Shown here: positions 33,924 through 38,554 of the stretch, in pieces | Layout: the number at the start of each line of letters is the position of its first letter | How positions within the stretch are numbered: position 1 is the first letter of the stretch | Assembly (NCBI GenBank): GCA_003153415.1 | Contig: PLYQ01000169.1 | Location: forward strand, 4,500 to 43,053 | Source of the DNA: Rhodospirillales bacterium | Lineage (GTDB): Bacteria; Pseudomonadota; Alphaproteobacteria; Reyranellales; Reyranellaceae | DNA: 38,554 bases | Direction of reading: 5' to 3' | Made by a program: the position numbers and the translations under genes | The notes under the pieces: model-generated | Told to the model about the DNA's origin: nothing | The model's database searches: none | What the model saw: only the letters and a program-made list of their open reading frames with translations

Positions 33924-35560
33924 CGCCCGCCTCGGCCATCCTCGATCACCATCCGCGCCGCCTTGTCGGCGATCATGATGGTCGGCGTGTTGGTGTTGCC
34001 CGAGGTGATCGTCGGCATCACCGAAGCGTCGACCACTCGCAGGCCTTCGAGGCCAATCACGCGGAGACGCTCGTCCACGACCGCGGTCGGATCTGACGGC
34101 AGTCCCATCTTCGCCGTACCGACGGGATGGAAGATCGTGGTGCCGATGTCGCCGGCGGCCTTGGCAAGCGAGGCGTCGTCGTCGCCGACGCTCGGGCCTG
34201 GCAAGTATTCCTCCGGCCGGTGGGCCTGCAGCGCGGGCTGCTTCATCAGGCGACGCGTGACACGGATCGCGTCGGCCGCGACGCGCCGGTCTTCCGGCAT
34301 GGAGAGATAGTTAGGGGCAATGAGCGGCTTGGCGGACGGATCGCTCGAGCGCAGCCGGATCGTGCCGCGCGAGGTCGGACGCAGGTTGCAGGCGCTGACC
34401 GTGATGGCCGGGAAGCGATGCAAGGGCTCGCCGAACTTGTCGAGCGACAGCGGCTGGATGTGGAACTCGATATTCGTCCGGTCCTGGTCGGGCGAGGATT
34501 TCGTGAAAATGCCCATCTGCGACGGCGCCATGGTCAGCGGCCCGGTCTGGAACAGGGCGTATTCGGCGCCCATCAAGGCGCGGCGGATCAGCGAATGGTA
34601 GGTCTCGTTGAGCGTCTTGCTGCCACTCACCTTGAAGATGGCACGCTGCTGCAGATGGTCCTGCAGGTTGCGGCCGACGCCGGGCTTGTCGAGCACCGGC
34701 GCGACGCCGAGTCCGGCAAGCCAGTCGGCCGGACCGACGCCGGAGAGCTGCAGGATCTGCGGTGAGCCGACGGCGCCCGCCGACAGGATGATCTCGCCCC
34801 TGGCGCGAGCCTCGACCAGCTGCCCGTTCTGCCGGAACCGGACGCCGACGCAGCGCTTGCCCTCGAAGACGAGCCTCTCGACCAGTACGCCGGTCTCCAG
34901 TCGCAGGTTGGGCCGGCTGAGCACGGGCTTCAGGAAGGCACGGGCGGCGGACCAGCGCACGCCGCGCTTCTGGTTCACATGGAAGTAGCCCACGCCGAAG
35001 TTGTCGCCGGTATTGAAATCGGGCGTCACCGGGATACCCATCTCGATCGCCGCCTTCTCGACCGCGTCCAGCACGTCCCATTTCACGCGCGGCTGCTCGA
35101 CCCGCCATTCGCCGCCGGCGCCATGGTGCTCGGTGTCACCGAGAAAATGATCGTCGAGCCGCTTGAAGACCGGCAGGACGTCATCCCAGCCCCAGCCGGT
35201 GAGACCGAGCTGCCGCCAATGGTCGTAGTCCGCCGACTGGCCGCGCATCGAGATCATCGCGTTGATGGAGGAGCAACCGCCGATCACCTTGCCGCGCGGA
35301 TAGGCGAGGCTGCGGCCGTTCAGGCCAGGCTCCTTCTCGGTCTGGAACATCCAGTCGGAGCGTGGATTGCCGATGGCGAAAAGATAACCCACTGGAATGT
35401 GGAACCAGATCCAGTTGTCGCGGCCGCCCGCTTCGAGCACCAGGACGCGCGACTTGGGATCCGCGGAAAGCCGGTTGGCCATGACGCAGCCGGCCGAGCC
35501 GGCGCCGACGACGATATAGTCGAAATCTCCCTCGAGAGGGGTGGCCGCGTCCGCCGTCAT
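33920..35560 (-). CDS. GMC-family FAD oxidoreductase (alcohol/choline dehydrogenase-like)
   Basis: 546 residues. The FAD-binding start YIVVGAGSAGCVMANRLS is at 15-32 and LVLEAGG near 45. The signature PRGKVIGGCSSINAMISMRG is near 90, RGEIILSAGAVGSPQILQLSG is signature 2, and the active-site His lies in IFHPVGTAKMG. VVDASVMPTITSGNTNTPT has the second catalytic Asn. The family oxidises primary alcohols or choline; the substrate is not fixed by sequence. ATG 35560 has GGGAG 9 nt upstream. The frame stays open upstream into the SDR gene, but that is antisense-free shadow, not a fusion. Downstream partner of the SDR, 14 nt apart. Confidence 0.93.
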   Translation of the reverse strand: MTADAATPLEGDFDYIVVGAGSAGCVMANRLSADPKSRVLVLEAGGRDNWIWFHIPVGYLFAIGNPRSDWMFQTEKEPGLNGRSLAYPRGKVIGGCSSINAMISMRGQSADYDHWRQLGLTGWGWDDVLPVFKRLDDHFLGDTEHHGAGGEWRVEQPRVKWDVLDAVEKAAIEMGIPVTPDFNTGDNFGVGYFHVNQKRGVRWSAARAFLKPVLSRPNLRLETGVLVERLVFEGKRCVGVRFRQNGQLVEARARGEIILSAGAVGSPQILQLSGVGPADWLAGLGVAPVLDKPGVGRNLQDHLQQRAIFKVSGSKTLNETYHSLIRRALMGAEYALFQTGPLTMAPSQMGIFTKSSPDQDRTNIEFHIQPLSLDKFGEPLHRFPAITVSACNLRPTSRGTIRLRSSDPSAKPLIAPNYLSMPEDRRVAADAIRVTRRLMKQPALQAHRPEEYLPGPSVGDDDASLAKAAGDIGTTIFHPVGTAKMGLPSDPTAVVDERLRVIGLEGLRVVDASVMPTITSGNTNTPTIMIADKAARMVIEDGRGGR

Positions 35561-35574
35561 TGCAGCCACTCCCG

Positions 35575-36423
35575 TCAGATCTGAGAAAAGCCGGAGCCTA
35601 CCGCGTCGATGCCGCGGCCGACGCCCTTTTCGATCCAGCCGAACTCCTTGAGGATCTGCTGGCTGTAGGTGACGCGGCCGTTCACCTTCTCTGCCGGCTC
35701 GCTGGCCAGCAGCAGAACGGCGCGCGCCATCATCGCCGGCGGCTCGCCCTTGGGGTCGTCGAGGCCTGAGACCAACTTGTGATAGACGGTGCCGGGCGTC
35801 GGCACGACGCGCGAGGGCGACACGCAGCTGACGGCGATGCCGCCATAGTGCGCCACCTCCTGGCCCAGCCCCTGGGTGAACCGCTCGAGGGCGGCTTTGC
35901 TGGCGCCGTACATCACTCCGCCGCGCACGGTCTGATCGGCATAGGGGCCGCGGCCCGGTCCGATCGCCGAGCCCGAACTGATATTGACAACCGCGCCGCG
36001 GCGGCCGGCGATCATGTCCGGCAGCACTGCCTTGGCGAGAATGAACGGCGCGTGGACGTTGACGGCGAAGGCCTTGACCCACCGGTTGGTCGGGTAGTCT
36101 ACGGTCGGGACGTAGTAGTTGAGCGCGGCATTGTTCACCAGCGTGTCGACCCGGCCGTAGGCGGCGCGCGCCGCATGGACGACCTTGAGGCACTCGCCCT
36201 CGGAGGAGATATCGGCGGCAACCGCCGTCGCCTCGCCGCCGGCCGCCTCGATGGTCGCGACCGTGCTAGCAAGCGAGCCTTTCAGCTGGTGTTCGCCCTC
36301 GTTCAGGGTGCGCGCCACGCAGACAATCTTGGCGCCCTCGGCCGCCAAGAGCTCGGCGATCGCCTGGCCGATGCCGCGGCTCGCCCCCGTCACGATCGCC
36401 ACCCGTCCGGTCATCCTGGCCAT
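35575..36423 (-). CDS. Short-chain dehydrogenase/reductase
   Basis: 282 residues. Cofactor motif VTGASRGIGQAI is at 10-21, with ARTLNEGEHQLKG after beta-2. NNAA replaces the usual NNAG near 91. The active site has VVNISSGS (Ser), and MYGASKAALERF (Tyr, Lys). A C-terminal extension (FGWIEKGVGRGIDAVG) departs from the usual SDR tail. ATG 36423 has GGGGAGG 5-6 nt upstream; the extension to 36513 lacks a ribosome site. In one operon with the GMC oxidoreductase and divergent from the amidohydrolase by 84 bp. Confidence 0.92.
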   Translation of the reverse strand: MARMTGRVAIVTGASRGIGQAIAELLAAEGAKIVCVARTLNEGEHQLKGSLASTVATIEAAGGEATAVAADISSEGECLKVVHAARAAYGRVDTLVNNAALNYYVPTVDYPTNRWVKAFAVNVHAPFILAKAVLPDMIAGRRGAVVNISSGSAIGPGRGPYADQTVRGGVMYGASKAALERFTQGLGQEVAHYGGIAVSCVSPSRVVPTPGTVYHKLVSGLDDPKGEPPAMMARAVLLLASEPAEKVNGRVTYSQQILKEFGWIEKGVGRGIDAVGSGFSQI

Positions 36424-36507
36424 CGTGGCCTCCCCTTGACAGTCGAAACCTGGCCCTTGCCTGCCCACCCGACGGGCGCGCACAATCGGCCCATAAGGGA
36501 GCGACGC

Positions 36508-37650
36508 ATGCAATACAAACGTATTTCAGCCGACAGCCACCTCGACCTGCCCTGGATGCCGCCCGACCTCTTCACCTCGATGGCGTCGCGCGAGCTGAAG
36601 GACCGCATGCCGCACGTCATCGACACCGATGAAGGCCCGAAATGGGTGGCCAAGAACGGCGCCTCGTTCGGCTTCAAGAACGGCGTCGGACCGGCCGGAT
36701 CGAAGTTCGTCCCGGGCAAGCATCACCGGGTCGACGTTATGGCCGAGACCGGCCTCTATTCCGACGGCGCCAAGGACATCCGCCGTATCTCCGATCCGCA
36801 TCTGCGCATCAAGGACCTCGACCGCGACGGCGTCGACGCCGAGGTGATCTACGGCATCCTGGGCGCCGCCAGCCGGCTGGACGACCGCGAAGCGGGCAAC
36901 CAGATGCTGACGATCTACAACGACTGGCTGAAGGAGTTCTGCAGCCACTATCCCGACCGGCACATCGGCCTGGCCTGCCTACCCTACGGCGACATCGACG
37001 CCGCGGTGAAGGAAATCCATCGCGTCGCCAAGATGGGCATCAAAGGGCTGGAGCTTTCGTGCTCGTGGGACATGGAGCCGATGTGGCACCCGATGTGGGA
37101 GCCCTTGTGGAAGGCGGTGAACGACGTGCAGCTGCCGCTGCATTTCCACACCTTCCCCGCCGTGCCGCCCGACATGATCGGCAAGTATCCCGGACGGGTC
37201 GGCCGCTCGGTGTTCTTCACCATCGTCTCGGGCTTCCAGATGAACCTGGTGAACATCCTCGCTGCTGTCATCGGCGCCAACGTGCTCGAGCGCTATCCCA
37301 ACGTGCGCATCGCCTTCGGCGAGTCAGGCTCCGGCTGGATCCCCTACGCGCTCGACCGCATGGATTTCGAGTGGGAGGACCGCTTCACCGACCTCGGGCT
37401 GAAGATGAAGCCCTCCGACTACTGGCGCCGCCAGTGCAAGGCCACGTTCCAGTTCGACCGCATCGGCGCCAAGCTGATCAACGACATGGGCGCCGAAAGC
37501 CTGATGTGGGGCTCCGATTATCCGCACGGCGACGGCGTGTGGCCGCACTCCGACAAGTACATCAAGGAACAGTTCGCCGACGTGCCGGCGGAACAGGTCA
37601 AGATGATCACCTGCACCAACGCCGGGAAGTTCTACGGCCTGATTAATTAA
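36508..37650 (+). CDS. Amidohydrolase-2 family metal-dependent hydrolase/decarboxylase
   Basis: 380 residues, related to the 2-amino-3-carboxymuconate-6-semialdehyde decarboxylase group. The N-terminal ISADSHLDLP gives the first metal motif (Asp-Ser-His-Leu-Asp in place of the usual His-x-His). LQLPLHFHTFP holds the middle His, RIAFGESGSGWIPY the next strand, and MWGSDYPHGDGVWP the metal Asp. Such enzymes decarboxylate or hydrolyse aromatic ring-derived acids; no specific substrate can be given. AAGGGAG lies 6-7 nt before ATG 36508. Two tandem hairpins follow the stop. Confidence 0.9.
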   Translation: MQYKRISADSHLDLPWMPPDLFTSMASRELKDRMPHVIDTDEGPKWVAKNGASFGFKNGVGPAGSKFVPGKHHRVDVMAETGLYSDGAKDIRRISDPHLRIKDLDRDGVDAEVIYGILGAASRLDDREAGNQMLTIYNDWLKEFCSHYPDRHIGLACLPYGDIDAAVKEIHRVAKMGIKGLELSCSWDMEPMWHPMWEPLWKAVNDVQLPLHFHTFPAVPPDMIGKYPGRVGRSVFFTIVSGFQMNLVNILAAVIGANVLERYPNVRIAFGESGSGWIPYALDRMDFEWEDRFTDLGLKMKPSDYWRRQCKATFQFDRIGAKLINDMGAESLMWGSDYPHGDGVWPHSDKYIKEQFADVPAEQVKMITCTNAGKFYGLIN

Positions 37651-37714
37651 GCGTTTGTCGGCGAACGCCGACAAAGCGCTACAGGCGTTTGCCGGCGCAA
37701 GCCGGCAAAGCGCT
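37651..37714. terminator. Two tandem hairpins between convergent genes
   Basis: TTTGTCGGC-GAAC-GCCGACAAA (37654-37675) and TTTGCCGGC-GCAA-GCCGGCAAA (37688-37709) each have a 9-bp perfect stem and 4-nt loop. They are copies of one 34-nt unit that begins GCG and ends GCGCTA. They fill the whole 62-bp gap between converging genes and probably act as a two-way terminator. Confidence 0.7.
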
Positions 37715-37952
37715 AAGAGAAGGCCTTAAACGTGATCAGGGTGAAGGTTTCCTTTACCCCTACCAGCGTCTGGATCTTGCTGGTGACGAAATGGCCGATG
37801 TCGGTCCTTTCGTCGAGGTAGCATTTCATCAGGAGGTCGTACTGGCCGGAGGTCGAATAGACCTCCGACACCTGTTCGACGTTCACCGCGTCGTCGGCAA
37901 CCTCGTAGGCCTTGCCGAGTTCACACTTCACCATGACGAAGATCGTCTGCAT
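37713..37952 (-). CDS. Stand-alone Lrp/AsnC ligand-binding (RAM) domain protein
   Basis: 79 residues covering only the effector-binding fold of Lrp/AsnC regulators: QTIFVMVKCELGKAYEVA, then VSEVYSTSGQYDLLMKCYLD, the usual ligand-contact loop, and a last strand ETFTLITFKAF. No DNA-binding helix-turn-helix is present, so it may modulate a full-length Lrp, oligomerise alone, or bind amino acids. Its ATG follows directly on the helicase stop (TAAATG), so translation is probably coupled. The stop codon touches the second tandem hairpin. Confidence 0.9.
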   Translation of the reverse strand: MQTIFVMVKCELGKAYEVADDAVNVEQVSEVYSTSGQYDLLMKCYLDERTDIGHFVTSKIQTLVGVKETFTLITFKAFS

Positions 37953-38554
37953 TTACCGACGGGCGAGGAACGCCGGTACGTGATCGCCGAGGCCCTTCGG
38001 TGCGTTGCCGTCGTCGCGCTCACGACGCGGCTCGTGCTGACGCTCCGGCTTGCGGGCCGGACGCTCGGCGCGCGGCTCGCGATGCTGTTCCGAGCGATGT
38101 TCCGGACGATGTTCGCGACCTTGTTCAGGGGGCGCGTGCTCGCGCTCGGGACGGCGTTCGCGATGGGGCCGTTCCGGCTGCGGCTCGTGGGGAGCCGGCG
38201 CTGCGGCCTGGTGTTCGCCTTGCTGTGCCGCCGGCTGTTCGCTGCGCGGTTCACGATGTTCGCGCGGCTCGCGACGCGGGCCCCGGGCACGATCGGGAGG
38301 CCCGCCGCGCGCACCGCCCCGGCCACTGCGACCGCCTCGGCCGCGTCGGCGACCATCGCCGGCCTCCAGCGCCACGGCCTCGAGGCCCGGTACTTCGATG
38401 CGCGGGATCGTGGTGCCGATCAGCTTCTCGATCGCCTCGATCAGGCCGCCTTCGGCCGGCGTAGCGAGCGTGAACGAATGGCCGGTCTTGCCGGCGCGGC
38501 CGGTGCGGCCGATACGATGGACGTAATCCTCGGCATGGATCGGCACGTCGAAAT
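37953..38554 (-). CDS. DEAD-box RNA helicase, C-terminal part
   Basis: Only the last 200 codons are in the window; the start lies beyond the right edge. The visible part begins [20 protein letters not shown], which contains helicase motif VI with its arginine fingers. Then comes [21 protein letters not shown], the end of the RecA2 domain. A low-complexity tail of about 140 residues rich in Arg, Glu, Pro, His and Gln follows, with an RG-rich patch ([17 protein letters not shown]), ending [11 protein letters not shown]. RhlE-type helicases carry such basic tails for RNA binding in ribosome assembly or decay; subfamily is inferred. Confidence 0.93.
   Translation of the reverse strand, partial: FDVPIHAEDYVHRIGRTGRAGKTGHSFTLATPAEGGLIEAIEKLIGTTIPRIEVPGLEAVALEAGDGRRRGRGGRSGRGGARGGPPDRARGPRREPREHREPRSEQPAAQQGEHQAAAPAPHEPQPERPHRERRPEREHAPPEQGREHRPEHRSEQHREPRAERPARKPERQHEPRRERDDGNAPKGLGDHVPAFLARR

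Noticed and set aside
33920-36193. A 757-codon frame suggesting an SDR-GMC fusion
   Set aside because: The upstream part is the out-of-frame shadow of the separate SDR gene; the GMC protein has its own ribosome site and family-typical start at 35560.
36436-36441. TTGACA as -35 of a promoter for the amidohydrolase
   Set aside because: No acceptable -10 is found at 16-18 nt spacing.

Overview
The window is chromosomal DNA of a GC-rich bacterium. Gene content points to an alphaproteobacterium: an Aap-type general amino acid ABC transporter, a FadE2-type acyl-CoA dehydrogenase, HutF, Bug-type periplasmic binding proteins, and intergenic palindromes of the kinds common in Rhizobiales and Rhodospirillales genomes. 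I infer a soil or freshwater heterotroph, possibly Reyranella-like; the genus is not proven by the sequence. I see no rRNA, tRNA, CRISPR array, phage gene or transposase. About 36 genes are densely packed on both strands, many touching by 4-nt overlaps. Both window edges cut genes: PEP carboxylase on the left and a DEAD-box RNA helicase on the right.

Layout. 1-6.3 kb: ppc (3' end missing), a feruloyl-CoA-synthase-like ligase, a divergent acyl-CoA dehydrogenase with a clear terminator, and a DUF202 membrane protein. 6.3-8.5 kb: a truncated, frameshifted D-lactate dehydrogenase remnant abutting a solitary family-5 solute-binding protein. 8.7-12.5 kb: DMT transporter, SDR, alpha/beta hydrolase and acyl-CoA dehydrogenase, with a REP-like element in the middle. 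12.5-18.1 kb: FUSC-type membrane protein, small secreted protein, ArsR-SRPBCC pair divergent from an epoxide hydrolase, LysE exporter and M28 peptidase. 18.2-22.4 kb: a complete polar amino acid ABC importer followed by an unusual ureohydrolase homologue and a frameshifted Bug protein. 22.4-25.9 kb: dienelactone-hydrolase-like protein, EthD-domain protein, D-aminoacylase-type amidohydrolase and cupin. 25.9-30.7 kb: aapM-aapQ-aapJ without an adjacent ATPase gene, divergent from hutF. 30.7-38.5 kb: esterase, methylmalonate-semialdehyde dehydrogenase with a structured leader, secreted protein, GMC oxidoreductase plus SDR, a metal-dependent hydrolase, a stand-alone Lrp/AsnC ligand-binding domain and the helicase.

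Function as a whole. The theme is scavenging of organic acids, amino acids and aromatic or epoxide compounds: CoA ligation and acyl-CoA oxidation, histidine breakdown (HutF), valine or propanal-type oxidation (MmsA), and three separate uptake systems. The strongest leads are: (1) two identical TTCAAC-N6-GTTGAA dyads that overlay the -35 and -10 of a probably leaderless arsR promoter; (2) a ureohydrolase homologue that lacks the metal-ligand His and the substrate Glu of agmatinases, in an operon with an amino acid importer; (3) a 30-bp-arm perfect palindrome between aapJ and aapQ; (4) a long nested inverted repeat in the predicted 5' leader of mmsA.
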